Of a stretch of 64,000 nt of DNA, positions 25,777 through 35,662 are shown in pieces. The translations under genes and the position numbers were made by a program. Location: positions 43,600 to 107,599 of the forward strand of contig CAMCGZ010000008.1 of the NCBI GenBank assembly GCA_945874535.1, given 5' to 3'. The notes under the pieces are model-generated. The model was not told the DNA's origin. It ran no database searches and was given only the letters and a program-made list of their open reading frames with translations. The DNA comes from Bdellovibrio sp. ZAP7 (GTDB lineage: Bacteria > Bdellovibrionota > UBA1018 > CAIMNF01). The stretch's first letter is position 1; each line of letters begins with the position of its first letter.

Positions 25777-27030
25777 TTAGATCAGCGCCCGACGGAGTGA
25801 GTCAAGGGCGTAGGCGGCAGCCCGCTCCTGGGCGCGGTCGCGGTGGTTTTCGAAGTGGAACTCACGAGCCAGGGTCCGACCCTCTTTTGCCACGGCAATC
25901 CAAACGGTCCCTCCCGGGGCGAAAGCGTCGCCCTCGGGCCCGAGGTAGCCGGTGATACCGAGTCCCCAGGTGGTTCCCCACTTCGTGCGAATCTTCTCGG
26001 CCATGGCCTTCGCACTGGCTTCGGACACCACACCGGATTGCTCGAAGAGGGTTTTCGGAATCCCGAGCTCCAGGGTTTTGAGTTCAGTTTGATACGGGAC
26101 CAGCGAACCTCTCAAAATCTTCGAGGCTCCAGCGATCCGGGTGAGGCGCTGAGAAACGAGTCCGCCTGTACAACTCTCTGCCACAGCAAGAGTCTCTCCG
26201 CGATCCCTCAACAACTGATGGACCGACTCTTCAATGGTCCCGGGTTCGATGCCGTAGGCGTCTGTTCCACAGGCTTCTCGTAGTGCCGCGAACTCACTCC
26301 GGAAAGAAGCCTCCCCTTCAGGTGCGGACACCGCCATTTGCAGACGGAGGCGGACACCGACATTGGACGGCAGAAAGGCCAGACTCATGCCGGGGATGCT
26401 TCGGATCCGTTCCACTTCGGAATGAATCCTTTGCGCAAGTGCGCTTTCACCGATGCCGGAGGTGAGGAGGGTTTCCTTCAGGATCCGGCTCGAGCCGAGA
26501 GCGGGATCGCTCAGAAGCTTCGGCAGGATCACCCGCTCCATCATGCTCTTCATTTCGTGAGGCACTCCGGGCACGATAAAAATCCGTGTCCTGCCTTCCA
26601 TTAAGAACTGCCCGGGAGCGGTTCCGCAGTCATTGTCGATCCGCTCGGCGTCCCGGAGCAGGTAGCCTTGCTTCTTGTTATTCTCGGTCATCGGTCGGCC
26701 GCGGGAGCGGAAAAACTCCTCGATCTTGCCCACCCATTCCTCGTCGTAACGGAGCGGGATCTTGAAGTATCGGGAGAGTGCCTCGACCGTGAGATCATCG
26801 TGAGTGGGGCCGAGCCCCCCGCCGATGATCAGAATATCGCTGCTACTTTGAAGAAAACGGAGCGCACCCGTGATTTCGTTCATTTCATCCCCGACACTCA
26901 GGTGCCGGGTGACAGAAATTCCGATCGCGGTCAGGCGCTCACTGATCCATTGAACGTTCGAGTTCAGGACCTGCCCGATCAGGAGCTCATCGCCGATGGT
27001 GAGGATGGAAGCTTTCATGGCCCCGCTCAT
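25777..27030 (-). CDS. cinA: CinA-like nicotinamide-nucleotide amidohydrolase
   Basis: The 417 residues carry both CinA domains. The N-terminal MoCF-like domain has '[37 protein letters not shown]' and '[23 protein letters not shown]'. The C-terminal deamidase domain has '[46 protein letters not shown]' with the nucleophilic Ser. The enzyme recycles nicotinamide mononucleotide in the pyridine nucleotide cycle; the older name refers to competence/damage induction. Its ATG overlaps the acs stop by four bases, so it is co-transcribed with acs. Confidence 0.92.
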   Translation of the reverse strand: MSGAMKASILTIGDELLIGQVLNSNVQWISERLTAIGISVTRHLSVGDEMNEITGALRFLQSSSDILIIGGGLGPTHDDLTVEALSRYFKIPLRYDEEWVGKIEEFFRSRGRPMTENNKKQGYLLRDAERIDNDCGTAPGQFLMEGRTRIFIVPGVPHEMKSMMERVILPKLLSDPALGSSRILKETLLTSGIGESALAQRIHSEVERIRSIPGMSLAFLPSNVGVRLRLQMAVSAPEGEASFRSEFAALREACGTDAYGIEPGTIEESVHQLLRDRGETLAVAESCTGGLVSQRLTRIAGASKILRGSLVPYQTELKTLELGIPKTLFEQSGVVSEASAKAMAEKIRTKWGTTWGLGITGYLGPEGDAFAPGGTVWIAVAKEGRTLAREFHFENHRDRAQERAAAYALDSLRRALI

Positions 27031-28991
27031 TCCTCGTCGTGAAGTCTGAGTTTCTCAAGCACGGAAAAGTCCTCGAGCGTGGATGTGTCCCCGGAGGTCT
27101 TACCGGTGGTCACCATTTCGCGGAGGAGTCGGCGCATGATCTTGCCCGAGCGGGTCTTGGGGAGCGCGTCGGCAAAACGGATCTCGTCCGGTTTGGCGAT
27201 GGGACCGATCTCCCGTGCGACCCAGTTTTTCAGCTCGACCTCGATGGCCTTCAAATCGGGTGAGCTTCCACTGACTTGGGCCTTGAGCGACACAAAGGCC
27301 ACCAGAGCGCTCCCTTTCAATTCATCCGGTCGTGCGACCACAGCAGCCTCAGCCACCTTCGGATTGGCCACGAGAGCGCTTTCGACCTCCGCCGTCCCGA
27401 GCCTATGCCCGCTCACGTTCACCACATCGTCTACACGTCCCATGATCCAAAAGTAGCCGTCGCGATCCTTGCGCGCCCCATCGCCTGTGAAGTACCACTT
27501 CTGTTTCTTGAAGTCGCCCCAGTAGCCGGTCACGTAGCGTTCGGTGTTTCCGAACACGGTCCGGAGCATCGAGGGCCAGGGGTGTTTCACTACCAGGAGT
27601 CCGCCCTCATTGGCCTTGCAGGGTTTTCCATCTTTGTTGACGACATCTGCGAGAATTCCCGGGAGTGGAAGGGTGGCCGAGCCGGGCTTGGTCGGAACCG
27701 CGCCGGGCATCGGAGAAATAAGAATGGCACCCGTTTCGGTCTGCCACCAGGTATCCACGATCGGGCATTGCTTCCGACCGATGTTCGAGTGGTACCACAT
27801 CCAGGCTTCAGGGTTGATGGGCTCGCCCACCGATCCAAGCAACCGAAGCGAGGAGAGATCGTGCTTCTTGGGATGATCGTCTCCGAGTCGCATGAAAGAA
27901 CGGATCGCGGTCGGCGCGGTGTAGAAAATCGTGGCGCGGTGGCGCGCGATCATCGACCAGAGTCGGTCGGGACCGGGGTAGGTGGGAACGCCCTCGTACA
28001 TCAGAACGGTGGCTCCATTCATGAGCGGGCCATACACAATATAAGAGTGTCCCGTGATCCAGCCGACGTCGGCCGTGCAAAAGTAAAGGTCCTCATCCTT
28101 CAGGTCGAAGACGTGCTTCGTGGTGTACTTCACCTGGGTCAGGTAACCGCCCGTGCTGTGCAGGATGCCCTTCGGTTTCCCGGTCGATCCGCTCGTGTAC
28201 AAAATAAAGAGCGGATGCTCGCTGTCTAGGGCTTCGGCTTTGCAAACGGGAGATTCACCCGGAACGGCCTCGTGCCACCAGTGATCGCGGCCCGCTTTCA
28301 TCGGGGTTTCCTGACCCGTGCGCCTGAGCACCAGGACATGATTCAGAGTCGGGACTTCATCGAGTGCGGTATGGACAGCGCCCTTGAGCGCGCTCGGAGA
28401 TCCTCTGCGGAAGGCTCCGTCCTGGGTGAGGAGTGCCTTGGCCTTCGAGTCATTCAGTCGGTCGCGGAGGGCTTCAGCCGAGAAACCGCCGAACACCACA
28501 TTGTGGGTGGCCCCGATGCGGGCGCAAGCCAGCATGGCCATGGCGGCCTCCGGAACCATTCCCATGTAGATTCCGACGACATCGCCCTTTTTGATGCCGA
28601 GTTTCTTCAAGGCATTGGCAAGACGGTTCACTTCGTTCGAGAGTTGCAGGTAAGTGAGGGTGCGCACTTCGCCCGGTTCACCTTCCCAGATCAGTGCCGC
28701 TTTGTTTTTGCGGGATGTGCCCAGATGCACATCGAGAGTATTTTCTGCCGCATTCAGTTTTCCGCCGATGAACCACTTGGCGAAGGGATGCTTCCACTCG
28801 AGAGTCTTCTTGAATGGCTTCTGCCAGTGAAGTTCTTTGGCACGGGCCGCCCAGAAGGCCTTCGGGTTCCGGTTGGCTTCATCGCGGAGCTTCCGGTACG
28901 CGGCAGAAGAAGGAAGGTGGGCCGATTTGGCGAAGGATTTCGACGGCGCGAATTTGCGCTTTTCTTTGAGAACGGACGAGATTTCAGACAT
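27027..28991 (-). CDS. acs: Acetyl-CoA synthetase
   Basis: Acs activates acetate to acetyl-CoA through acetyl-AMP. ATG 28991 ([14 protein letters not shown]) is chosen: it lies six bases after a strong promoter and gives 654 residues, the family length. Motifs are the N-terminal '[44 protein letters not shown]', the P-loop '[22 protein letters not shown]', '[18 protein letters not shown]', '[41 protein letters not shown]' and the acetylatable-lysine motif '[12 protein letters not shown]'. Transcription is probably leaderless. Confidence 0.95.
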   Translation of the reverse strand: MSEISSVLKEKRKFAPSKSFAKSAHLPSSAAYRKLRDEANRNPKAFWAARAKELHWQKPFKKTLEWKHPFAKWFIGGKLNAAENTLDVHLGTSRKNKAALIWEGEPGEVRTLTYLQLSNEVNRLANALKKLGIKKGDVVGIYMGMVPEAAMAMLACARIGATHNVVFGGFSAEALRDRLNDSKAKALLTQDGAFRRGSPSALKGAVHTALDEVPTLNHVLVLRRTGQETPMKAGRDHWWHEAVPGESPVCKAEALDSEHPLFILYTSGSTGKPKGILHSTGGYLTQVKYTTKHVFDLKDEDLYFCTADVGWITGHSYIVYGPLMNGATVLMYEGVPTYPGPDRLWSMIARHRATIFYTAPTAIRSFMRLGDDHPKKHDLSSLRLLGSVGEPINPEAWMWYHSNIGRKQCPIVDTWWQTETGAILISPMPGAVPTKPGSATLPLPGILADVVNKDGKPCKANEGGLLVVKHPWPSMLRTVFGNTERYVTGYWGDFKKQKWYFTGDGARKDRDGYFWIMGRVDDVVNVSGHRLGTAEVESALVANPKVAEAAVVARPDELKGSALVAFVSLKAQVSGSSPDLKAIEVELKNWVAREIGPIAKPDEIRFADALPKTRSGKIMRRLLREMVTTGKTSGDTSTLEDFSVLEKLRLHDEE

Positions 28992-28997
28992 GGTTTC

Positions 28998-29026
28998 AGG
29001 GTACGGTCGGTGACCGGAGCGGGCAA
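28998..29026 (-). promoter_or_regulatory. Sigma-70 promoter of acs, leaderless
   Basis: On the minus strand TTGCCC (29021-29026), 17 bases, TACCCT (28998-29003), then six bases to the acs ATG. There is no ribosome-binding site in the gap. Confidence 0.65.
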
Positions 29027-29069
29027 GAAGGAAGTGCACCGACGCGGGGGACTGTGGTACCTTCAAACC

Positions 29070-30221
29070 ATGAAGAAGATCCGTCTTTTGACGCCCGGAC
29101 CGACCGCCATCCCCGAGTCGGTGCTTTCCAAGTTCGCGCAGCCCGTGATCCATCACCGCACCTCGTTATTCGAGGCGCGATTCAAACAACTTCAAGACCA
29201 TTTGGGTTGGTTGTTCCAGACGCGTGAGCCCGTGCTGACCCTGACCGCGACCGGTTCCGGTGCCATGGAGGCTGCCGTGGCCAATCTGTTCTCGCCAGGT
29301 GAAGAGGTGATCGTTCTCAATCTTGGAAAGTTCGGAGAACGTTGGACCAAGCTCTCGAAGACCTACGGACTCACGGTTCATGAGTGTTTAGTGGAGCGTG
29401 GCTCGGCAGCTGACCCTGCAGAAGTGAAGCGATTGTTAGTGAATCATCCATCCGTGAAAGCGGTCTTGTTCCAGGCCTCAGAAACCTCTACCGGGGCGCT
29501 GAATCCTGTAAAAACGATTGTCGACCTTTGCAAGGAGCATGGAGTACTCAGTGTTTGTGACGGAATCACCGCAGTCGGGATTTTCGATCTGCCGATGGAT
29601 GCCTGGGGAATCGATGTCCTGATCACCGGGTCCCAAAAGGCGCTCATGCTGCCTCCCGGGCTCGCCTTCATCGCTCTGAGTGCCCGGGCCTGGCAGGCGG
29701 TGGCGGTGTCCAAAAGCCCGCGGTTTTATTTTGATCTCACTCGCGAACGGAAGATGCAGGAAAAACAGCAGACGGCTTGGACCCCTGCGATTTCGTTGAT
29801 TGAAGGCGGGGTCGAGTCGCTCGGACTTTTACGTGAAGAGGGTTTGCCGGGCCTGTTTGCGCGCCATGAGGTCCTGGCCAAGTGCACCCGCGAAGCCGCC
29901 AAGGCTCTCGGTCTCGAGTTGTTCTCGAAGGCCCCATCCCCCGTTCTCACCACGGTGAGGGTTCCGGCCGCATTCACGGTCGATCAGGGGAAGGCCATCC
30001 AGAAAGTCATGCAAGAAAAATACGGCGTCATCATCATGGGTGGCCAGGACGAGCTTCAAGGGAAGATTTTGCGACTCTCCCATTTCGGTTACTGCGATGT
30101 GTTCGATGTCGCCACCGGGATCGGAGCGCTGGAGCTCACACTTCAGGAACTCGGCCATCCGGTCGAGTTCGGCAAAGGGGTCGGTGCTGTTCTCAAGGTG
30201 TTTCGCGAAGATTCCCGTTGA
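29070..30221 (+). CDS. Class V PLP-dependent aminotransferase
   Basis: The track start is inside acs on the other strand; ATG 29070 ([41 protein letters not shown]) fits the family. The 383 residues match the alanine-glyoxylate / serine-pyruvate aminotransferase group: '[39 protein letters not shown]', '[38 protein letters not shown]' with the PLP lysine in GSQK, and '[26 protein letters not shown]'. In other bacteria such proteins feed serine synthesis or glyoxylate use. TACCTT lies six bases before the ATG, diverging from the acs promoter; the -35 box is weak. Confidence 0.85.
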   Translation: MKKIRLLTPGPTAIPESVLSKFAQPVIHHRTSLFEARFKQLQDHLGWLFQTREPVLTLTATGSGAMEAAVANLFSPGEEVIVLNLGKFGERWTKLSKTYGLTVHECLVERGSAADPAEVKRLLVNHPSVKAVLFQASETSTGALNPVKTIVDLCKEHGVLSVCDGITAVGIFDLPMDAWGIDVLITGSQKALMLPPGLAFIALSARAWQAVAVSKSPRFYFDLTRERKMQEKQQTAWTPAISLIEGGVESLGLLREEGLPGLFARHEVLAKCTREAAKALGLELFSKAPSPVLTTVRVPAAFTVDQGKAIQKVMQEKYGVIIMGGQDELQGKILRLSHFGYCDVFDVATGIGALELTLQELGHPVEFGKGVGAVLKVFREDSR

Positions 30222-32028
30222 GGGAGCATTCCGGCCACTCGAAATCCTTCTCGCATCCGAGGACCCGACGGAGCGGAGCCGAAAAAGATTCCTTGCGTCG
30301 ATCCTGACCGTCCGTATGGGCGTTCAACAGATAGCGGCGCAGGACCGAGCTTTCTTTGGGAAAAGCCTGCGAGAGAGAAGGGCCCGGGCACTGCCACGAG
30401 CTTCCGGCCAGGAAGGTCATCCTTCGGTCCCAAAGGGAGGGGGAGTCCTCGAGTTGAGAGGCGATCAATCGACTTCCGAAAAAATCCGCGAAACGTTCCG
30501 AGGGTGAAGAACTGTATCCTTCTGCGATCATCGCCTTTCTGTCGGAGAACTCCCCTTCTGAGCGAATCATCCCATCGAGAACACCCTCGAAAAGAGCCTG
30601 GGTGCTGCGAATCGATTTTTCCAGGCGGACTCCGGGATCGGGCTCGGTGTTGCAGCGGTATTCTGCCGCGAATGCGGTCAGGAGCGAGAGTTCGCTGTCG
30701 AGAGTCTCGTCGTTCCATTGAGTCTGGAGAAAGTGACAGGGGTTCATGTAGGAGGGGTTCTCGACCCGCTTCCCGTTGTTGAGGGGTAGCTTTTCCTGCG
30801 TGATCCGGATGAAGGCGTCTTCGCCGGCAAGTTCGCGGATGGTTTCGCGGACGGTGGTCGTTGCGATCCTGCGGATCGCTTCCGTTCCGGGGGGCTCGGT
30901 ATCGCGATCCTTCTTGAGGCATCGCTGGAGTGAGGCCAGTTTCGGACGGTAAGAGCCGAGCTCCGAGAGCAGATCCGGGATCTCCGCCTTGAATTCGCGC
31001 CAACGTTCGCAAGACCAGTTTGAGGGCCGGGCGGTGCAGAGGCTCCGGTTGAACCCCTCGAGGGACCTGCTGATTCCGCTATTCTTGAAAAAGAGGTGCA
31101 AGCTCCGATCGTTGTCGAGCGCATGAGAAAGCTCGTGCGCCAGAGTGGGGAGAATCTCCTCGCTGTTGAAATCCCCCGCGCACACAGTGATGACATTCAA
31201 GGGGGTGTAGTAGTAGGCGTTCATCATCGTGGTCGAGCAGTCGCGGTCGACAATTTCGGGAAGGCTTCCGGGTAGGACGAGTCTGACTGTGCCGATCCGG
31301 TCCTTCCACTCCCGCCGGAGTTCCGCCTCGACCGGCAAGGAGTCGATCAAGGTCAGGGTTTTTTTCCGGAGAGTCTCGAAGGTCGTCTGGACCTTCTTCC
31401 AGTTCGGATGGTCTTTCCAGATCGCGGACGAGATCTGGGCCAGGAGGACTTTCCGCTCCACTCCTTCGGCGTGAATCACCTCGGGGGGCTGAAGATCCGA
31501 CGGGGTCCGGGCATAGTCTTTGAACCTCCTGCTCATCCGGATGATGAGCGTGTCCCGGATCGCCAGATCCCAGGTGTGAGAGGTGCCAGATTCTTCCTCG
31601 TGGGCCTCCACCCGATCCATCAGAGTCATGCGTTCGAAAGGGGTCCGGTTCAGGAGTTGTTCGAGCCGTTCGAAGTACTGGTGGGCGTTCAGGATGAGTT
31701 GCAGGTCGGGAGGCAGGTGGCGACGGTTCCGGAGCTTGCTCCGGGCGAACTCCACGAATACCTGTCTGAAGCCGTTGACGGTCTTCCCCTGAAGCACCCG
31801 GAGCGGGCCGCCCTTTTTCTTCTGGATGATGAGGTTCCCTTCAACTCCCGGTTGGTACAGGGAATCGCAGTATTCGTTCAGCATGGAGAGGCAGCCCGGT
31901 GAGGCCTCACCGCCACCGGGGGCGGATTCCGGAGTCTCGGGAGAGATCCGGGCGATGGCGGGTTCCTTGAAACGGAATGAGTCGAGGCTGCAGGCGCTAA
32001 GCAGAGCCAGGGACCCGATCAGACTCAT
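30193..32028 (-). CDS. Lipoprotein with zinc-metallopeptidase (HELSH) motif
   Basis: ATG 32028 gives a lipoprotein signal, MSLIGSLALLSAC. In the 611-residue product 'LPTLAHELSHALDNDRS' (about residue 297) is an HExxH zinc motif. About 205 residues later 'SERFADFFGSRLIASQL' could supply a third Glu/Asp ligand, as in gluzincins. Other parts, such as the cysteine-containing 'GFNRSLCTARPSNWSCERWREFKAEIPDLL' and 'YMNPCHFLQTQWNDETL', are unfamiliar. It would be an envelope-attached peptidase, but activity is not shown. It converges with the aminotransferase gene and overlaps it by 29 bases. Confidence 0.6.
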   Translation of the reverse strand: MSLIGSLALLSACSLDSFRFKEPAIARISPETPESAPGGGEASPGCLSMLNEYCDSLYQPGVEGNLIIQKKKGGPLRVLQGKTVNGFRQVFVEFARSKLRNRRHLPPDLQLILNAHQYFERLEQLLNRTPFERMTLMDRVEAHEEESGTSHTWDLAIRDTLIIRMSRRFKDYARTPSDLQPPEVIHAEGVERKVLLAQISSAIWKDHPNWKKVQTTFETLRKKTLTLIDSLPVEAELRREWKDRIGTVRLVLPGSLPEIVDRDCSTTMMNAYYYTPLNVITVCAGDFNSEEILPTLAHELSHALDNDRSLHLFFKNSGISRSLEGFNRSLCTARPSNWSCERWREFKAEIPDLLSELGSYRPKLASLQRCLKKDRDTEPPGTEAIRRIATTTVRETIRELAGEDAFIRITQEKLPLNNGKRVENPSYMNPCHFLQTQWNDETLDSELSLLTAFAAEYRCNTEPDPGVRLEKSIRSTQALFEGVLDGMIRSEGEFSDRKAMIAEGYSSSPSERFADFFGSRLIASQLEDSPSLWDRRMTFLAGSSWQCPGPSLSQAFPKESSVLRRYLLNAHTDGQDRRKESFSAPLRRVLGCEKDFEWPECSLNGNLRETP

Positions 32029-32084
32029 CGTAAGACCACGAAAACCCACCCTTATAGGATAACCCATTTTTGATGAAAAATCCC

Positions 32085-32113
32085 TTGATCGGATTTCCCC
32101 CTTCTGCTATTCC
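32085..32113 (+). promoter_or_regulatory. Promoter of tRNA-Lys
   Basis: TTGATC (32085-32090), 17 bases, TATTCC (32108-32113), followed 25 bases later by the tRNA 5' end, as expected for a short processed leader. Confidence 0.55.
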
Positions 32114-32137
32114 TGAGGCTCCTTTCACACTGTAGAT

Positions 32138-32213
32138 GAGTCCATAGCTCAGTTGGTAGAGCATTTCACTTTTAATGAAAGGGTCGAAGGTTCGAATCCT
32201 TCTGGACTCACCA
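32138..32213 (+). tRNA. tRNA-Lys (anticodon TTT)
   Basis: The acceptor arm GAGTCCA pairs with TGGACTC. The D-arm is GCTCAGTTGGTAGAGC. The anticodon loop CTTTTAA holds TTT, and the T-arm is GAAGGTTCGAATCCTTC. The discriminator base A is followed by an encoded CCA (32211-32213). All arms are complete over 76 bases. Confidence 0.97.
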
Positions 32214-32251
32214 CTTTCAAAACGATTTCAGATACTTCCCAAAATTGAACC

Positions 32252-32824
32252 GTGGAACCCTCCCTGATCCAAACCGGCCTCACCATCCTCTCCCTGGCCC
32301 TTCTGGAGGCGCTACTTTCGATCGACAATGCAGTCATTCTGGCTTTGATGGCCCGTGAGCTGAAGCCTGAGCTGCAGAAGCGGGCCCTACGTTATGGATT
32401 GATCGGCGCGGTGGTGTTGAGGTTGATGGCAGTGGCGCTGGCCACGGAAGTGGTGAAGTACCCGTGGTTGCGTGCTGTCGGAGGAGCCTACCTGCTTTGG
32501 CTCGCCATCAAGTACTTTCTCAGGAAAAGCGGGGATGAGGAATCGAAGTCCCGCAAGACCTCAGCCAATTTCTGGGTGGTGGTGTTCTGGATCGAAATCA
32601 CCGATCTGATTTTTGCAGTGGATTCCATCCTGGCCGCAGTCGCTGTGACGACCGACTACTGGAGTATTGTCGTGGGCGGGATTCTCGGCGTGATCCTGAT
32701 CCGTTTCGCGGCTGAGAAAATGATCTCACTCCTGAATCGGTTCCCGAGGATCGAGACCTTTGCCTACCTATTGGTGGGCGGTGTGGGTCTCAAAGTCCTC
32801 TATCAGGTCGCTCATTCTTTCTGA
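32252..32824 (+). CDS. TerC family integral membrane protein
   Basis: The 190-residue protein starts at a GTG. It has six or so hydrophobic segments with TerC hallmarks: 'LLEALLSIDNAVILALMARELKPELQKRALRYGLIGAVVLRL', 'VVVFWIEITDLIFAVDSILAAVAVTTDYWSIVVGGILGVILIRFAAEKMISLL' and 'ETFAYLLVGGVGLKVLYQ'. The acidic residues in 'SIDNAV' and 'EITDLIFAVDS' form the conserved membrane metal site. Relatives export manganese or metallate other membrane proteins. It follows tRNA-Lys closely and converges with the M16 gene. Confidence 0.88.
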   Translation: MEPSLIQTGLTILSLALLEALLSIDNAVILALMARELKPELQKRALRYGLIGAVVLRLMAVALATEVVKYPWLRAVGGAYLLWLAIKYFLRKSGDEESKSRKTSANFWVVVFWIEITDLIFAVDSILAAVAVTTDYWSIVVGGILGVILIRFAAEKMISLLNRFPRIETFAYLLVGGVGLKVLYQVAHSF

Positions 32825-34152
32825 TAGTTCTGGACCTCGATTCGTGACTCCGGAATCTCGAGCGCCTTCGCAATGGCTGCCTTTGAGATCTTCGCGGTGC
32901 CCACCAATCCCACCATCAGGCGGTCGGGGCGGACAAATGCTGCAAGAGCCGAGTTCACCTGTTCGCGAGTGATCCCTGAGAGGCGATTCGCAAAATCGCG
33001 GAAGTATCCATCCGGGAGTCCGAACAGGATCTCGGTCAGGCGATTCTCCATCCTCTTGGCAGGGGTGTTGAAATTGAATCCGGCTCCGTTCAGGAGACTC
33101 TTTTTCGAGTTTTCGAACTCCTGTTCGGTCAGACCTTTCTTGCCGAGGTCCTCGATCATCCGGAGGGCCTCGCGGATGGCAGCAGGAGTGTCGGCGTTCT
33201 TCGGAAAGAACGAAACCTTCCACGAGTGTGGGGTGGTACCGAGCCTGAAAGCGCTTCCGGCTCCGTAGGTCCATCCCCGCTTCACACGGAGTTCGACCAT
33301 GAGGCGGGCTTGGAATCCTCCGGCACCGAATGCGTGGTTGGCCAATTGAAGGGCGTCGAGATCAGGGTGGCGGATCGAAACCCCCTTTTGTCCGATCACC
33401 ACCTGGGTCTGGGTCCGGTCGGGCTTGTCAAAAATCATCACGCGGAGTTTCCCCGGTTCAGCGGCAAATTCCGGAACACTTTGGGTCTTGGCAGCACCGG
33501 GACGTTTTTGTCGGATCGATTGCAGGAGGGTTTGAAAGGAGTTTTCCTCCGCACTTCCAGTGGCCAGCACAATCATGGACTCGTCATGGATGAGCTTTTG
33601 AAACTGGGACTGGATATCCGCGATCGAAAGATCTTTCAGATCCTTGAGTTTGCCGTTCGAGGGCTTGGAGAAGGGGTGGCCCTTGAAAAAGGTCTCATCG
33701 AATCGGAGTCTTGCGAGGTTCCGGTCATTCGAAAGTTCGTTCAGCAGCGAGGAGATCTCCTCTTTTTTGAGACGCTCGAGCTCCTGGGACCGGAACGAGG
33801 GTGAGGTCAGGATCTCTGCCAAAAGGGACAGGAAATTCGGCAATTGGTCCGCCAGAACCATTCCCCGGAAAGCGATGAACTCGGCCCGGGTCTCGAAATC
33901 GAGCGAGCCACCCATGGCGTCGAGTGCGAGATCGATCTGCTGTTTGGTCTTGTTCTTGGTTCCCCGGAGCATCATTTTTCCCATGAGGCTCGAGACTCCG
34001 GTCTTGCCTTCCGGATCCTGTGTGGCACCGCCCTTGAAGGCGGCCGTAATGTATACCAGCGGCAAAGAAGCATCTTTCTCAAAGTAGAACTGGGCCGCTT
34101 CCGAGCGTGAGGTGAAAGCAAAAAGGACGAGAAGGGTGGTGAAGGTTTTCAT
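32812..34152 (-). CDS. M16 family peptidase-like protein, non-catalytic partner
   Basis: ATG 34152 gives a signal peptide (MKTFTTLLVLFAFTSRSEA). The 446-residue body has the M16 fold pattern ('LPLVYITAAFKGGATQDPEGKTGVSSLMGKMMLRGTKNKTKQQIDLALDAMGGSLDFETRAEFIAFRG'), but the zinc motif HxxEH is replaced by SSLMGKM. It should therefore lack peptidase activity. The C-terminal half has 'NHAFGAGGFQARLMVELRVKRGWTYGAGSAF'. Such proteins pair with an active subunit, as in mitochondrial processing peptidase and many bacterial M16 pairs. The active partner is the gene immediately upstream. Confidence 0.85.
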   Translation of the reverse strand: MKTFTTLLVLFAFTSRSEAAQFYFEKDASLPLVYITAAFKGGATQDPEGKTGVSSLMGKMMLRGTKNKTKQQIDLALDAMGGSLDFETRAEFIAFRGMVLADQLPNFLSLLAEILTSPSFRSQELERLKKEEISSLLNELSNDRNLARLRFDETFFKGHPFSKPSNGKLKDLKDLSIADIQSQFQKLIHDESMIVLATGSAEENSFQTLLQSIRQKRPGAAKTQSVPEFAAEPGKLRVMIFDKPDRTQTQVVIGQKGVSIRHPDLDALQLANHAFGAGGFQARLMVELRVKRGWTYGAGSAFRLGTTPHSWKVSFFPKNADTPAAIREALRMIEDLGKKGLTEQEFENSKKSLLNGAGFNFNTPAKRMENRLTEILFGLPDGYFRDFANRLSGITREQVNSALAAFVRPDRLMVGLVGTAKISKAAIAKALEIPESRIEVQNYQKE

Positions 34153-34172
34153 GGTGGGTCTCGTGAGTGATC

Positions 34173-35567
34173 TCATTGCTGATCCTTTCCTGTGGCGGCG
34201 GACTTCGGTACGCCGGTGATCACGGTGAGTTTCGCGGTCTGGAACACGCGTTTCGAAGTCTCTTGGATTTGCTCGGGGGTTACCGAGTAAACCTGTTCCT
34301 GTTGAGCAAGTCCGGCTTCGACGCTGCCGTTCTCGGTCTCGAACTGGCCGAGGACATGGGCCCTGCCGTGTGAGGTGAGCAGGCGGCTCATGAAGCGGAA
34401 GCGCATGACGTTCGTCGCGCGTTTCAGTTCGTCTGCCTTCACGGGGGTGTTCTTGAGACGCTCGAGCTCCCGGAGGATGACGGATTCAGCGAGGAGGGCG
34501 GTTTTCCCCTTTTGCAGGTCGGCTTCGATCAGGAATAAGCTCGGATCACGCAAGGCTATGGATCCCGAGCCCACAGCAGTGGCGATGCCAGCATCGACCA
34601 ACGCGCGATTGAGTCGGCCATTCCGCCCTTCGGTGAGGAGCCCTTGGATGGCCTCGAATGCCGGAGTGTCGCTCGAATTCAGTCCCTGGATCTTGAATGC
34701 GAGCCAGACCTTTTCCACTTCGATATTGAGTTCCAGACGTTTGCGGCGCTGGGCAGACTGTTCCGGCTCCGCCTGGTAAGGGGGATTCTCCGTCTTTCGT
34801 GCAGAGAGATCTCCGTAGAGTCGCTCCACCCGTTTCAACACCCGGTTTTCGTCCACATCCCCCACAACGACGATCACGGCGCGATCCGGACTGTAAAAGC
34901 GGGTGTAGAAATCCCGGCCGTCCTGGGCGCTCATGGAAGTGAGATCCTGTTCGTAGCCAATCACCGGCCAGCGGTAGGGGTGGGTTGTGAAGGCGGTCTC
35001 AAACAGGGTCTGGTACATCGTCCCTTCGGGTGAGTTTTCTTTACGGAAGCGCCGTTCGTTCTGGACGACCTCCCGCTCGGTCTTGAAAGAAGCATCATTC
35101 ACGATGAGGTTCACCATCCGGTCCGATTCGAGCTCGGAGATCAGATCGAATCCTTCCTTCGGCATTTCCTGGATGTAAACGGTGTGATCATTCGAGGTGA
35201 AGGCATTTTCTCCTTCGGCTCCCGCTTGCTCCAACAGGGCATCAAAGCGGCCATCCGGATATTTCGAAGTCCCCTTGAACATCATGTGTTCGAACAGGTG
35301 GGCCAATCCGGTCTTACCGGGAACCTCGTTCCTCGATCCGACGTTGAACCAGGTCTGATATGCGAAGGTCGGGGAGGACGTGTCCTTCTGAATGATGATT
35401 CGCAAGCCGTTTGGAAGAGTGGCTCGCTTCACTTCGAAGTTTCCGACAAAGGGGAGGGTTTCAAAGTTCCCGTCACGGACCTCTTTCTTGGAGGCGGATC
35501 CGGTGTGGGAGCAGGACGAAAGGAGCGGAAGGACTCCGCAGATCATAAGGAGCAGATGAGTGCGCAT
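34173..35567 (-). CDS. M16 family zinc peptidase lipoprotein, catalytic partner
   Basis: ATG 35567 opens a lipoprotein signal (MRTHLLLMICGVLPLLSSC). The M16 active site is intact: 'KTGLAHLFEHMMFKGTSKYPDGRFDALLEQAGAEGENAFTSNDHTVYIQ' has HLFEH near residue 90, and the downstream Glu is in 'FKTEREVVQNERRFRKEN'. The C-terminal domain has 'AFEAIQGLLTEGRNGRLNRALVDAGIATAVG'. It is a periplasm-facing, outer-membrane-attached zinc peptidase of 464 residues. The inactive M16 partner follows 20 bases downstream on the same strand. Confidence 0.9.
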   Translation of the reverse strand: MRTHLLLMICGVLPLLSSCSHTGSASKKEVRDGNFETLPFVGNFEVKRATLPNGLRIIIQKDTSSPTFAYQTWFNVGSRNEVPGKTGLAHLFEHMMFKGTSKYPDGRFDALLEQAGAEGENAFTSNDHTVYIQEMPKEGFDLISELESDRMVNLIVNDASFKTEREVVQNERRFRKENSPEGTMYQTLFETAFTTHPYRWPVIGYEQDLTSMSAQDGRDFYTRFYSPDRAVIVVVGDVDENRVLKRVERLYGDLSARKTENPPYQAEPEQSAQRRKRLELNIEVEKVWLAFKIQGLNSSDTPAFEAIQGLLTEGRNGRLNRALVDAGIATAVGSGSIALRDPSLFLIEADLQKGKTALLAESVILRELERLKNTPVKADELKRATNVMRFRFMSRLLTSHGRAHVLGQFETENGSVEAGLAQQEQVYSVTPEQIQETSKRVFQTAKLTVITGVPKSAATGKDQQ

Positions 35568-35613
35568 GGGAGGATTATCCTTCAAATGTTTCGGGATTGT
35601 CAGTGTTGATGTG

Positions 35614-35642
35614 TTGACTCGGTCCTCGGGCCGGCCTAAATT
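35614..35642 (+). promoter_or_regulatory. Promoter of ftsQ-ftsA-ftsZ
   Basis: TTGACT (35614-35619), 17 bases, TAAATT (35637-35642). The first possible ftsQ ATG (35648) is five bases after the -10 box; the second (35663) is preceded by GGGGG. It lies in the gap divergent from the M16 pair. Confidence 0.65.
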
Positions 35643-35662
35643 CGGGGATGGGGGGATCGAAC

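Noticed and set aside
32149-32337. ORF on the minus strand ending SPEGFEPSTLSLKVKCSTN
   Set aside because: Antisense translation of tRNA-Lys and its flank, a common false gene.
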